Shown here: positions 1 to 10,429 of the stretch, piece after piece
Layout of the letters: each line of letters begins with the position of its first letter
Numbering within the stretch: the stretch's first letter is position 1
Origin: Pseudomonas sp. UBA5782
GTDB lineage: Bacteria; Pseudomonadota; Gammaproteobacteria; Pseudomonadales; Pseudomonadaceae
Direction of reading: 5' to 3'
Assembly: GCA_002418465.1 (NCBI GenBank)
Contig: DIEE01000096.1
Location: 1-37,606, forward strand
Length of the DNA: 37,606 nucleotides
Position numbers and translations under genes: made by a program
Notes under the pieces: generated by a model
The model's input: the letters and a program-made list of their open reading frames with translations, nothing else
Databases searched by the model: none
What the model was told of the DNA's origin: nothing

Positions 1-1090
1 GTCGGGCAACCGCAACTTCGACGGGCGTATCCACCCGTACGCCAAACAGGCGTTCCTGGCTTCGCCGCCGCTGGTGGTGGCCTACGCCATCGCCGGTACC
101 GTTCGTTTCGATATCGAGCAGGATGTATTGGGCCATGACCAGGCCGGCAATCCGCTCACCCTGAAGGACCTGTGGCCGAGCGACGAGGAAATCGACGCTA
201 TCGTCGCCGCCTCGGTGAAGCCCGAGCAGTTCAAGCAGGTGTACATCCCGATGTTCGACCTGGGCACCTTTGCCGAGGCGGAGAGCCCGCTCTACGAGTG
301 GCGTCCGCAGTCCACCTACATCCGCCGTCCGCCTTACTGGGAAGGCGCGCTGGCCGGCGAGCGCACGCTCACGGGGATGCGCCCGCTGGCAGTGCTGCCG
401 GACAACATCACCACCGATCATTTGTCGCCGTCCAACGCCATCATGCTCGACAGCGCTGCCGGCGAGTACCTGGCGAAAATGGGCCTGCCGGAAGAGGACT
501 TCAACTCCTACGCCACCCACCGCGGCGACCACCTCACCGCGCAACGCGCCACCTTCGCCAACCCGCAGCTGGTGAACGAAATGGCGGTGGTCGATGGCCA
601 GGTGAAGAAAGGTTCGCTGACCCGCATCGAGCCGGACGGCAAGGTCACGCGCATGTGGGAAGCTATCGAGACCTACATGCAACGCAAGCAGCCGCTGATC
701 ATCATCGCCGGTGCCGATTACGGCCAGGGCTCATCACGCGACTGGGCGGCCAAGGGCGTGCGCCTGGCCGGCGTGGAAGCCATCGCCGCCGAAGGCTTCG
801 AGCGCATCCACCGCACCAACCTGATCGGCATGGGCGTGTTGCCGCTGGAGTTCAAGCCAGGCACCACGCGGCTGACGCTGGGCATCGACGGCAGCGAGAC
901 CTTCGACGTGATCGGCGTGCGCACGCCGCGTGCGACCCTGACGCTGGTGATAAACCGGCGCAACGGCGAGCGCGTCGAGGTACCGGTGACCTGCCGCCTG
1001 GACAGCAGCGAGGAAGTGTCTATCTACGAAGCCGGCGGCGTGCTGCAGCGCTTCGCTCAGGATTTCCTGGAAGCGACGGTAGCCGTTTAA
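1..1090 (+). CDS. acnD: Fe/S-dependent 2-methylisocitrate dehydratase AcnD, C-terminal part
   Basis: The reading frame is open from base 2 to the TAA at 1088-1090, so the 5' end lies outside the window. About 362 residues remain, the last ~40% of an aconitase-superfamily enzyme. The fragment opens with SGNRNFDGRIHP, which belongs to the end of the 4Fe-4S catalytic part. It then carries the C-terminal swivel domain with GADYGQGSSRDWAAKGVRLAG, whose serine/arginine loop binds substrate in aconitases. In the 2-methylcitrate cycle of propionate catabolism AcnD dehydrates 2-methylcitrate, and it works together with PrpF, which is encoded immediately downstream. That pairing is the main reason for preferring AcnD over AcnA or LeuC. 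The enzyme is cytoplasmic. A REPIN-type palindrome separates it from prpF. Confidence 0.9.
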   Translation, partial: SGNRNFDGRIHPYAKQAFLASPPLVVAYAIAGTVRFDIEQDVLGHDQAGNPLTLKDLWPSDEEIDAIVAASVKPEQFKQVYIPMFDLGTFAEAESPLYEWRPQSTYIRRPPYWEGALAGERTLTGMRPLAVLPDNITTDHLSPSNAIMLDSAAGEYLAKMGLPEEDFNSYATHRGDHLTAQRATFANPQLVNEMAVVDGQVKKGSLTRIEPDGKVTRMWEAIETYMQRKQPLIIIAGADYGQGSSRDWAAKGVRLAGVEAIAAEGFERIHRTNLIGMGVLPLEFKPGTTRLTLGIDGSETFDVIGVRTPRATLTLVINRRNGERVEVPVTCRLDSSEEVSIYEAGGVLQRFAQDFLEATVAV

Positions 1091-1098
1091 GCACGATC

Positions 1099-1165
1099 CC
1101 GTAGGGTGCGCCGTGCGCACCACAGGCAACGAGGTTTGTGCCGGTGCGCACGGCGCACCCTACGG
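1099..1165. repeat. REPIN/BIME palindrome with GTAG head
   Basis: Two 23-bp arms (1099-1121 and 1143-1165) are perfect inverted copies separated by 21 nt. Each arm is itself a small hairpin: GGTGCGC, a CGT loop, then GCGCACC (1105-1121 in the left arm). The unit starts with GTAG. That architecture, two head-marked REP units in inverted orientation, is that of a REPIN mobilised by RAYT (TnpA-REP) transposases in Pseudomonas. It sits between acnD and prpF and could also act as an mRNA-stabilising or attenuating structure. No second copy was seen in this window. Confidence 0.8.
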
Positions 1166-1194
1166 AGATCTCCGAATTGTTCAGGAGCGATTTC

Positions 1195-2382
1195 ATGTCT
1201 CACGCCCCGCAAATCAAGATTCCCGCCACCTACATGCGTGGCGGCACCAGCAAAGGCGTGTTCTTCCGCCTGCAGGACCTGCCGGAAAGCTGCCAGGTGC
1301 CGGGTGAGGCTCGCGACCGCCTGTTCATGCGGGTGATCGGCAGCCCCGACCCGTACTCCGCGCAGATCGACGGCATGGGCGGCGCCACCTCGAGCACCAG
1401 CAAATGCGTGATCCTGAACAAAAGTACCCAGCCGGACCATGACGTCGACTACCTCTACGGCCAGGTCTCCATCGACAAGGCCTTCGTCGACTGGAGCGGC
1501 AACTGCGGCAACCTGTCCACCGGCGCGGGCGCCTTCGCCCTACATGCGGGGCTGGTCGACCCGGCGCGCATTCCTGAAAACGGCGTCTGCGTGGTGCGGA
1601 TCTGGCAGGCCAATATCCAGAAAACCATCATCGCCCATGTCCCGGTCAGCAATGGCCAGGTGCAGGAAACCGGCGACTTCGAGCTGGACGGTGTGACCTT
1701 CCCGGCGGCGGAGATCGTGCTGGAGTTCCTCGACCCGTCGGACGACGGCGAGGAGGGCGGCTCGATGTTCCCCACCGGCAATCTGGTGGATGACCTCGAG
1801 GTTCCGGGCATCGGCACCTTCAGAGCGACCCTGATCACGGCGGGCATTCCCACGGTATTCGTCAACGCCGAGGACATCGGTTATCAGGGCACCGAGCTGC
1901 GCGAGGACATCAATGGCGACCCCGAGGCGCTGGCGCGCTTCGAAGCCATCCGTGTCGCCGGCGCACTGCGCATGGGCCTGATCAAGACGGCAGCGGAGGC
2001 AGCGACGCGTCAGCACACGCCGAAGGTCGCGTTCGTCGCCAAACCCAAGGGCTATACAGCCTCCAGCGGCAAGGACGTGCAGGCCGGCGAGGTCGACCTG
2101 CTGGTGCGTGCGTTGTCCATGGGCAAGCTGCACCACGCGATGATGGGCACCGCCGCGGTGGCCATCGGCACCGCCGCAGCGATCCCCGGCACCCTGGTCA
2201 ACCTCGCCGCTGGCGGTGGCGAGCGCAGCGCGGTGCGCTTCGGGCATCCTTCCGGCACCTTGCGGGTAGGCGCGGAAGCGACGCTGATCGACGGCGACTG
2301 GGTGGTGAAGAAGGCCATCATGAGCCGCAGTGCGCGGGTGCTGATGGAAGGCTGGGTGCGCGTGCCGGCTGACGCGTTCTGA
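1195..2382 (+). CDS. prpF: 2-methylaconitate cis-trans isomerase PrpF
   Basis: A 395-residue PrpF-family protein. It isomerises the 2-methylaconitate made by AcnD so that the aconitase AcnB can hydrate it to 2-methylisocitrate. It is required when acnD replaces prpD. The signature YMRGGTSKG lies at residues 13-21. K70 (in SSTSK) and C104 (in SGNCGN) are spaced like the lysine and cysteine discussed for Shewanella PrpF (K73, C107). I chose ATG 1195 because it is preceded by CAGGAG (1181-1186) and gives the family length. An in-frame GTG at 1138 would extend the protein into the REPIN palindrome and is unlikely. It is probably co-transcribed with acnD (104 nt gap). A convergent LysE-family gene follows. 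Confidence 0.93.
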   Translation: MSHAPQIKIPATYMRGGTSKGVFFRLQDLPESCQVPGEARDRLFMRVIGSPDPYSAQIDGMGGATSSTSKCVILNKSTQPDHDVDYLYGQVSIDKAFVDWSGNCGNLSTGAGAFALHAGLVDPARIPENGVCVVRIWQANIQKTIIAHVPVSNGQVQETGDFELDGVTFPAAEIVLEFLDPSDDGEEGGSMFPTGNLVDDLEVPGIGTFRATLITAGIPTVFVNAEDIGYQGTELREDINGDPEALARFEAIRVAGALRMGLIKTAAEAATRQHTPKVAFVAKPKGYTASSGKDVQAGEVDLLVRALSMGKLHHAMMGTAAVAIGTAAAIPGTLVNLAAGGGERSAVRFGHPSGTLRVGAEATLIDGDWVVKKAIMSRSARVLMEGWVRVPADAF

Positions 2383-2389
2383 GTCGGTT

Positions 2390-2411
2390 GGCGGCCCGCG
2401 ACGGGGCCGCC
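2390..2411. terminator. GC hairpin between convergent prpF and lysE-type genes
   Basis: GGCGGCCC (2390-2397) pairs with GGGCCGCC (2404-2411) around a short loop, starting 7 nt after the prpF stop. There is no T-run on either side, so it is at best a weak or Rho-assisted terminator, or a 3'-end stabiliser. Confidence 0.35.
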
Positions 2412-2416
2412 CGATA

Positions 2417-3058
2417 TCACAGGCGGCTGGTGCCCAGCAGCAGTCCGCCGGCGCCCATGTAGAAGGCTCCGGTGGTCTTGTTCAGGCGAATCACGCCCTT
2501 GCTGGTCCTGACGAAGCGACGAATCTGCCGGCCGAACAGCGCATAGACCACCGAGGCGCAGTACTCGGCCAGCAGGTAGGTGGTGCCAAGGTAGAGAAAC
2601 TGCTCGGTGGCCGGCTGATCCGGCTTGATGAACTGCGGGAAGATTGCCGCGAACAGCAGGATCGCCTTGGGGTTGCTGATGCCGATGAGGAACTCCTGCA
2701 GCATCAGGCGCCAGACGCTGCGCTGCTGGCTCGGCTGCGCGGCGTTGCCGTCGAGCATGTCCAGGCCGCTGAAGTCGCGGCTGCGCCAGGCGACGATGCC
2801 CAGATACAGCAGGTAGGCGGCGCCTATCCACTTGATCGCGGTGAACGCGGTTTCCGAGGCCAGCAGCATGGCGCCCAGGCCGATCGCGGAAATGCTCAGG
2901 AAGATGGCGAACGCCACCACGCGACCGCTGGTCGCCAGCACGGCGCTACCCACGCCACGACGGATACCGTTGTTCAGCGCACAGAAGTTGTTGGGCCCCG
3001 GCATCAGCGAAATCAGCAGTGCAACGGGGGCGAAGAGTACGGCATCCATCAGGGTCAT
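2417..3058 (-). CDS. LysE/RhtB-family amino-acid exporter
   Basis: A 213-residue integral membrane protein of the LysE/RhtB family, which exports amino acids or homoserine lactone-like compounds by proton antiport; the substrate cannot be told from sequence. The family signature MPGPNNF lies at residues 19-25 in the first membrane segment. Hydrophobic segments near residues 5-25, 40-65, 70-90, 115-135, 145-170 and the C-terminus fit the usual six helices. The start is ATG 3058 (MTLMDAV); an internal ATG at 3049 is possible, and neither has a convincing Shine-Dalgarno sequence. It lies 31 nt downstream of ppsR on the same strand and may be read through from it, though no functional link is obvious. 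Confidence 0.85.
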   Translation of the reverse strand: MTLMDAVLFAPVALLISLMPGPNNFCALNNGIRRGVGSAVLATSGRVVAFAIFLSISAIGLGAMLLASETAFTAIKWIGAAYLLYLGIVAWRSRDFSGLDMLDGNAAQPSQQRSVWRLMLQEFLIGISNPKAILLFAAIFPQFIKPDQPATEQFLYLGTTYLLAEYCASVVYALFGRQIRRFVRTSKGVIRLNKTTGAFYMGAGGLLLGTSRL

Positions 3059-3089
3059 GTGGGGCAGGTCCGGAGTATTGCGTTGGGAG

Positions 3090-3908
3090 TCACTTCAAGC
3101 GCCGTTCGACGCCTTTTTCCACGAGTATTTTCGCCGAGATCTCTTCCACCGAGAAATGGGTGGAGTTGATGAACGCGATGTTTTCCCGACGAAACAGCGC
3201 CTCGACCTCGCGCACTTCGAACTCGCACTGGGCGAAGCTGGCGTAGCGGCTGTTCGGCTTGCGCTCGTGGCGGATCGCGGTGAGGCGATCGGGGTCGATG
3301 GTCAGGCCGAACAGCTTGTGCTTGAACTGCTTGAGCGCCGGTGGAAGTTGCAGGCGCTCCATGTCTTCTTCGGTCAACGGGTAGTTGGCGGCGCGGATGC
3401 CGAACTGCATGGCCATATAAAGGCAGGTGGGTGTCTTGCCGCAGCGCGACACGCCGACCAGGATCAGGTCGGCCTTGTCGTAGTAGTGGGTACGGGCGCC
3501 GTCATCGTTGTCGAGGGCGAAGTTCACCGCCTCGATGCGCTCCATGTAATTGGCGCTGTGGGCGATGGAATGCGACTTGCCGACAGAGTACGAGGAGCTG
3601 GCGATCAGCTCGTGTTCCAGCGGTGCAAGGAAGGTCGAGAAGATGTCGATCATGAATCCGTTGGATTTTGCCAGGATGTCACGGATTTCTTGGTTAACTA
3701 TGGTGTCGAAGATGATCGGACGGGCACCATCCCGATCTGCCGCATCATTTATTTGCTGTACCATTGCGCGCGCTTTTTCGACGCTATCAATGTACGGTCT
3801 GGTGAGTTTGTGAAAGGTGATGTTTTCGAATTGCGCCAACAAACTCTGGCCGAGCGTTTCGGCAGTGATGCCGGTGCCATCGGAAATGAAGAAAGCGGTT
3901 CGTTTCAT
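3090..3908 (-). CDS. ppsR: PEP synthase regulatory protein (ADP-dependent kinase / pyrophosphorylase)
   Basis: A 272-residue DUF299-family bifunctional serine/threonine kinase and pyrophosphorylase. Family members inactivate PEP synthase by ADP-dependent phosphorylation of a threonine next to the catalytic histidine, and reactivate it by Pi-dependent dephosphorylation. The N-terminus TAFFISDGTGITAET is characteristic. A P-loop-like GVSRCGKT spans residues 152-159. It is divergent from its target ppsA, with 163 bp between the start codons; this supports the name. The 5' third (about 3660-3908) is visibly richer in A/T-ending codons than the rest. LysE-type exporter follows downstream. Confidence 0.95.
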   Translation of the reverse strand: MKRTAFFISDGTGITAETLGQSLLAQFENITFHKLTRPYIDSVEKARAMVQQINDAADRDGARPIIFDTIVNQEIRDILAKSNGFMIDIFSTFLAPLEHELIASSSYSVGKSHSIAHSANYMERIEAVNFALDNDDGARTHYYDKADLILVGVSRCGKTPTCLYMAMQFGIRAANYPLTEEDMERLQLPPALKQFKHKLFGLTIDPDRLTAIRHERKPNSRYASFAQCEFEVREVEALFRRENIAFINSTHFSVEEISAKILVEKGVERRLK

Positions 3909-4071
3909 AGCGCTCAGGCCTTAAGGTAAGAACGATTCTTGGCTATTATGACGCCCGGTTTCAGGGGCCTGCCGAACGGCATTGTTACTTATTTCCATGG
4001 GGCGGGCCACAAGGCTGGAGCCGCGGAATCCGCCCCGCAGGAGCTTTTCAACTTTCAGTGGAGAGATCACC

Positions 4072-6444
<2,373 letters not shown>

Positions 6445-6464
6445 GACGTTCGCAACGATGCAAG

Positions 6465-6492
6465 AAGGGCGGGGACAACCCCGCCCTTTTTT
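6465..6492 (+). terminator. Intrinsic terminator of ppsA
   Basis: AAGGGCGGGG (6465-6474) and CCCCGCCCTT (6479-6488) form a 10-bp stem with an ACAA loop, followed by a run of T through 6492. It starts 20 nt after the ppsA stop codon and separates ppsA from the hydrolase gene. Confidence 0.92.
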
Positions 6493-6578
6493 GTGGCCCG
6501 CCATCCGCCTCGGGATGCCGTGGAGCGAGGCGAACGAACGCTCCTGGCCATTTTTCCCGTGCACGAAGTACAAGCACC

Positions 6579-7568
6579 ATGCAAAGCAGCAGTGACCTGT
6601 TTCCCGTAGCGCTGATCAGCGCCGAATTGCGCGGCGACCTGACCGAAGACGTCTATCGCCTGAAACCCAATAACAGCCCCGACTCCAGCGTCGAGTTGGC
6701 GCTGACCCGCCTCGGTGTGCCCGCCAGCAGTGACGCCCGTGGCACGCCGGTGATCCTCCTGCACGGCAGCTTCTCCAACCGCCGCTTCTGGTTCTCGCCC
6801 AAGGGTATCGGCCTTGGCGCCTATCTGGCGCGAGCCGGCTTCGACGTGTGGATCGCCGAGATGCGCGGGCACGGCCTGTCGCCGCGCAACCTGGCCTATC
6901 AGCAGAACCGCGTGGCCGATTACGCCCGTTACGATCTGCCGGCGATCGCCGATTTCGTCGCCGAGCAGACCGGGCTGACTCCCCACTGGCTGGGCCATTC
7001 GCTGGGCGGCATCAGCCTCGCCGCCGCTGTCGGTGGCGGCTATCTGGACGAACGCAGGGCGGCGACGTTGGCGCTGTTCGGTAGCCAGGTCAGCCGCGGC
7101 CACTGGGCGCTGAAAGTGCCGCCGGTGGAGTGGGCCGCCCGCGCCTTGCTCAAGCGCTTCGGCGGCGTATCCGGTGCACGCTCGAAGCGCGGGCCGGAGG
7201 ACGAGCCGGCCGGGTTGCTGATCGAGAGCCTGCGTTGGCACGGCCTGCTCGGTCGCTTCGGCGAAAAGGGGCGCGACTGGCTGGCTGGGCTCGCCGAGGC
7301 GCGCATGCCGGTCCTGATGGTCACCGCCGAAGGCGACCTGCAGGATCCGCCGTGGGCGTGCCGGGCCCTGCTCGAACGCTTCGCCCCGGAGCGCCGCGAA
7401 TTCCTCTGCCTGGGGCCGCAAACGGGCTTCAGCGAAGCCTTCGGTCATGTGCAGATGCTGGTGAGCAAGGCCGCTCAACAGGAGGTCTACCCGCTGGTCG
7501 CGCATTGGCTGGAACGTCAGGCATTGCCGGCGCGTCAGCCGTCTACAGTAGAAGTAGCGCTGTCATAG
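6579..7568 (+). CDS. Alpha/beta-hydrolase fold protein (esterase/lipase-like)
   Basis: A 329-residue alpha/beta hydrolase. The oxyanion-hole segment LLHGSFSNRRFW lies at 60-71. The nucleophile elbow GHSLGG places the catalytic serine at residue 141. An acid is available at D253 or D256 (AEGDLQDPP), and H290 in FGHVQ is the likely histidine. The triad is therefore complete. No signal peptide is visible, so it should be cytoplasmic; the natural substrate is unknown. The start is ATG 6579 (MQSSSDLFP), which removes a long upstream extension running through the ppsA terminator. It occupies the same place as the probable esterase PA1771 between ppsA and rraA in P. aeruginosa. Confidence 0.82.
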   Translation: MQSSSDLFPVALISAELRGDLTEDVYRLKPNNSPDSSVELALTRLGVPASSDARGTPVILLHGSFSNRRFWFSPKGIGLGAYLARAGFDVWIAEMRGHGLSPRNLAYQQNRVADYARYDLPAIADFVAEQTGLTPHWLGHSLGGISLAAAVGGGYLDERRAATLALFGSQVSRGHWALKVPPVEWAARALLKRFGGVSGARSKRGPEDEPAGLLIESLRWHGLLGRFGEKGRDWLAGLAEARMPVLMVTAEGDLQDPPWACRALLERFAPERREFLCLGPQTGFSEAFGHVQMLVSKAAQQEVYPLVAHWLERQALPARQPSTVEVALS

Positions 7569-7700
7569 CGTTCCGCGCTAGATGGTTAACGGCTAAAATA
7601 TGACGCCACGCGGTTTTTCGGTCACGCAGGGCAAGCCGATGGCCATTTGCTCAGCCTCGACCAGCGCGCTCCGGTCTCACAATTTCCAGGAGATTCCAGC

Positions 7701-8189
7701 ATGCAATACGTCACTCCCGATCTGTGCGATGCCTATCCCGATCTGGTCCACGTGGTCGAACCCATGTTCGCCAACTTCGGCGGGCGCAATTCCTTCGGCG
7801 GCGAGATCGTCACCGTCAAGTGCTTCGAGGATAACTCGCTGGTCAAGGAGCAGGTCGACCTGCCCGGCGTAGGCAAGGTCCTGGTAGTCGACGGCGGTGG
7901 TTCGCTGCGGCGCGCGCTACTGGGCGACATGCTCGCCGAGAAAGCCGCGAAGAATGGCTGGGAAGGGCTGGTGATCTACGGCTGCGTGCGCGACGTCGAC
8001 GTGCTGGCGGAGACCTACCTCGGCGTGCAGGCGCTGGCCAGCCACCCGATGAAGACCGACAAGCGCGGCATCGGCGATCTCAACGTCACCGTCATCTTCG
8101 GCGGCGTCACCTTCCGCCCGGGCGAATTCGTCTATGCGGACAACAACGGCATCATCGTTTCTTCCGAAGCGCTGCCAATGACGGAGTGA
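7701..8189 (+). CDS. rraA: RraA-family protein (RNase E inhibitor / pyruvate aldolase fold)
   Basis: A 162-residue member of the RraA family. In E. coli RraA binds RNase E and inhibits mRNA decay; close relatives are class II 4-hydroxy-4-methyl-2-oxoglutarate aldolases with oxaloacetate decarboxylase activity. The family core VVDGGGSLRRALLG (residues 62-75) and the Arg-Asp pair R97-D98 in GCVRDVDVL, which binds the pyruvoyl group and metal in the aldolases, are intact. From sequence alone an enzymatic role cannot be excluded. ATG 7701 has CAGGAGA at 7687-7693. It is followed 6 nt later by cmaX, so rraA may be co-transcribed with the cmaX-crfX-cmpX genes. Confidence 0.9.
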   Translation: MQYVTPDLCDAYPDLVHVVEPMFANFGGRNSFGGEIVTVKCFEDNSLVKEQVDLPGVGKVLVVDGGGSLRRALLGDMLAEKAAKNGWEGLVIYGCVRDVDVLAETYLGVQALASHPMKTDKRGIGDLNVTVIFGGVTFRPGEFVYADNNGIIVSSEALPMTE

Positions 8190-8195
8190 GGCTCG

Positions 8196-9215
8196 GTGGT
8201 CGAAGCAGTACAGCGACTTGCAGTAACCGAAGACGAAGCCACGCAAAACGGTCTTATCCACGCCCAGGTCCTGGACGGGAAGGGCGGCTCACGGCCGATC
8301 GACTACGCGCAGCTGGCAAACCTCCAGCTCGGCGAGCAGGAAAGCCTCTGGCTGCACTGGCATCGCAACCACCCGCAGTCGCAGGCCTGGCTGCGCGACG
8401 ACAGTGGCCTGAGCGATTTCGTCTGCGACCTGTTGCTCGAGGAAAACACCCGCCCGCGTTTGCTGCCGTTGCCTGGCGACGAGCTACTGGTGTTCCTCCG
8501 CGGCGTAAACCTGAATCCCGGCGCCGAGCCCGAGGACATGGTTTCCCTGCGCATCTTCGCCGACGCGCGGCGGGTGATCTCGCTGCGCCTGCGCTCGCTG
8601 CGCTCCACCGAGGAGCTGTTGCAGCACTGGGCCGAGGGCCGGGGGCCGAAGGGCCCGTCGGAGGTCATCCTGTACTTGGCCGATGCGCTGACCGAGAAGG
8701 TCGACCAACTGATCGAATCGCTTTCCGAGGAAGCCGATGCGATGGAGGAATCCACTGCGGCAGGCGAAGCCTACACCGAGCAGGGCCGCGTTCTACTGCT
8801 GCGCCGGCGGGCGGCCAGCCTGCGACGCTTCCTCTCGCCGCAGCGCGAAATATTCACCCAGCTGACGCGCAACCGACTGCCCTGGTTCGCCGACGACGAC
8901 GGTGACTACTGGAACGAGCTGAGCAACCGCCTGGTGCGCTACCTGGAGGAGCTGGAGCTGATCCGCGAGCGCGGCCATCTGATCATCGAGTCGGAACAGC
9001 GGCGCATGAGCGAGCGGATGAACCGCACCATGTACCTGCTGGCGATCATCACCTGCTTCTTCCTGCCGATGACCTTCCTCACCGGGCTGCTCGGCATCAA
9101 CGTCGGCGGCATTCCCGGCGCCGACAGCCACTACGGCTTCGCCGTGGCCTGCGCGCTGATGGCCTTCCTTGGCGTCTCGCAGTGGTGGATTTTTCGCCGC
9201 CTGCGCTGGCTCTGA
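8196..9215 (+). CDS. cmaX: CmaX, CorA/ZntB-family metal-ion transporter
   Basis: A 339-residue 2-TM-GxN transporter. A long soluble N-terminal domain (1-275), predicted to form the cytoplasmic funnel, is followed by two membrane helices (about 279-299 and 313-333). The loop-edge motif is GIN (300-302), as in the zinc transporter ZntB, rather than the GMN of magnesium-specific CorA. The sequence therefore points to Zn2+ or a broader divalent range, but does not prove it. The start is GTG 8196, preceded by GGAGTGAGG (8183-8191) that overlaps the rraA stop. It opens the conserved cmaX-crfX-cmpX-sigX-oprF block linked to cell-envelope homeostasis in Pseudomonas. Confidence 0.9.
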   Translation: MVEAVQRLAVTEDEATQNGLIHAQVLDGKGGSRPIDYAQLANLQLGEQESLWLHWHRNHPQSQAWLRDDSGLSDFVCDLLLEENTRPRLLPLPGDELLVFLRGVNLNPGAEPEDMVSLRIFADARRVISLRLRSLRSTEELLQHWAEGRGPKGPSEVILYLADALTEKVDQLIESLSEEADAMEESTAAGEAYTEQGRVLLLRRRAASLRRFLSPQREIFTQLTRNRLPWFADDDGDYWNELSNRLVRYLEELELIRERGHLIIESEQRRMSERMNRTMYLLAIITCFFLPMTFLTGLLGINVGGIPGADSHYGFAVACALMAFLGVSQWWIFRRLRWL

Positions 9216-9268
9216 TGTGACTTGACGACGCCCCGTCTCGTCTAGCCGAGAGATCATCCGAGGTACGT

Positions 9269-9511
9269 ATGCACGATCCTTTCGAAGAATCCCTGCGCGA
9301 TATGCTCAAGGGCTCGTCGTCCTCCCGCGATGACGACGCCTGTCTCGACCGCGTACTCAAGACCGCCAACCGTCAGGTTGGCGTCGGCGATCTGTTCAGC
9401 CTCATGGGCCACTGGTTCGAAGCGCTGATGATCGCCCTCAACAGCGGTTCGGCGAACCTTTCGCCGCGCAGCCGCCGTACTTCCCCCGACCGCACCGATA
9501 AGGCTGATTGA
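9269..9511 (+). CDS. crfX: CrfX, small conserved protein of the SigX locus
   Basis: An 80-residue protein recognised by position and sequence (MHDPFEESLRDMLKG) as CrfX, found almost only in pseudomonads between cmaX and cmpX. Residues 40-62 (VGDLFSLMGHWFEALMIALN) look like an amphipathic or weakly membrane-associating helix. The serine/charge-rich ends are probably disordered. The biochemical function is unknown. ATG 9269 has GAGG at 9259-9262. The stop (9509-9511) lies 2 nt before the cmpX start, so the two are very likely translationally coupled. Confidence 0.85.
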   Translation: MHDPFEESLRDMLKGSSSSRDDDACLDRVLKTANRQVGVGDLFSLMGHWFEALMIALNSGSANLSPRSRRTSPDRTDKAD

Positions 9512-9513
9512 AG

Positions 9514-10338
9514 ATGGAATTCGACCCCTGGACCCAGAGCCTCGTTAACGCCATGAGCACCATGTGGGGCTCCGTCGCGGCGTTCATCCCGCGCCTGTTC
9601 GGGGCGCTGGTGGTCGTGCTGCTCGGTTTCATCGTCGCCAAGCTGCTGGATACGCTGCTGTCGAAACTGCTGGCGAAGATCGGCCTCGACCGCCTGATGG
9701 CCGGCACCGGCCTCACCAAGCTGCTCAGCCGGGCCGGTATCCAGGTGCCCGTGTCCACCCTGATCGGCAAGATCGTCTACTGGTTCGTGCTGCTGGTGTT
9801 CCTCGTCTCGGCCGCCGAATCCTTGGGCCTGGAGCGCGTGTCGGCGACGCTCGACGTGTTCGCCCTGTACCTGCCGAAGGTGTTCGGCGCGGCGCTGGTT
9901 CTGCTTTCCGGCGTACTTCTCGCGCAGCTCGCCAGCAGCCTGGTGCGCGGTGCCGCCGAAGGCGTCGGTCTCGACTACGCCAACGGCCTTGGCCGGGTGG
10001 CGCAGGCGATGGTCATCGTCATCAGCATCTCGGTGGCGATCGGCCAGCTGGAAATCAAGACCGATCTGCTGAACAACGTGATCGCCATCGTGCTGATCTC
10101 CGTCGGTCTTGCCGTGGCGCTGGCGCTGGGGCTCGGCAGTCGCGAGGTCGCCAGCCAGATCATCGCTGGCATCTACGTGCGCGAATTGTACGAAGTCGGT
10201 CAGGACGTGCGCATCGGCGATATCGAGGGTCAGATCGAAGAGATCGGTACCGTGAAAACCACCTTGCTGGACGCCAATGGCGAACTGGTTTCCGTGGCCA
10301 ATCGGATTCTCCTCGAGCAGCGGGTGAATAGCCGCTAA
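9514..10338 (+). CDS. cmpX: CmpX, small MscS-like mechanosensitive channel protein
   Basis: A 274-residue inner-membrane protein with about five hydrophobic segments (near 22-44, 83-103, 118-142, 162-180 and 188-208). A short beta-type domain follows (GQDVRIGDIEGQIEEIGTV, 229-247) that resembles the MscS pore-adjacent beta domain without the large C-terminal vestibule. In P. aeruginosa cmpX loss alters envelope stress and c-di-GMP and activates SigX; that knowledge concerns the homologue. I chose ATG 9514, not the TTG at 9508, because the latter overlaps the crfX stop and the family length is 274. It is followed by sigX after 91 nt. Confidence 0.9.
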   Translation: MEFDPWTQSLVNAMSTMWGSVAAFIPRLFGALVVVLLGFIVAKLLDTLLSKLLAKIGLDRLMAGTGLTKLLSRAGIQVPVSTLIGKIVYWFVLLVFLVSAAESLGLERVSATLDVFALYLPKVFGAALVLLSGVLLAQLASSLVRGAAEGVGLDYANGLGRVAQAMVIVISISVAIGQLEIKTDLLNNVIAIVLISVGLAVALALGLGSREVASQIIAGIYVRELYEVGQDVRIGDIEGQIEEIGTVKTTLLDANGELVSVANRILLEQRVNSR

Positions 10339-10429
10339 GGGCGCAATCCCTGCTAATGTATGCCGCCGCCGGACGGTCCCCAGAGGGCCGCGGGGGCTGC
10401 TATCGATCTGACTGTCGGCCCGACTTGTT

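Noticed and set aside
1138..1194. Upstream GTG start extending prpF by 19 residues
   Set aside because: It would place coding sequence inside the REPIN arm and lacks a Shine-Dalgarno; ATG 1195 has one and gives the family length.
3945..3973. CATAAT as a minus-strand -10 for ppsR
   Set aside because: The region 17 nt upstream carries no -35-like hexamer.
7571..7599. Possible rraA promoter (TTCCGC, 17 nt, TAAAAT)
   Set aside because: The -10-like element is fair but the -35 matches only its first two bases, so it is not strong enough to list.
9218..9245. Possible AlgU-type promoter ahead of crfX
   Set aside because: The -35 (TGACTT) and -10 (TCTAG) each have two mismatches to GAACTT/TCTGA; the gap is short and the genes look operonic.
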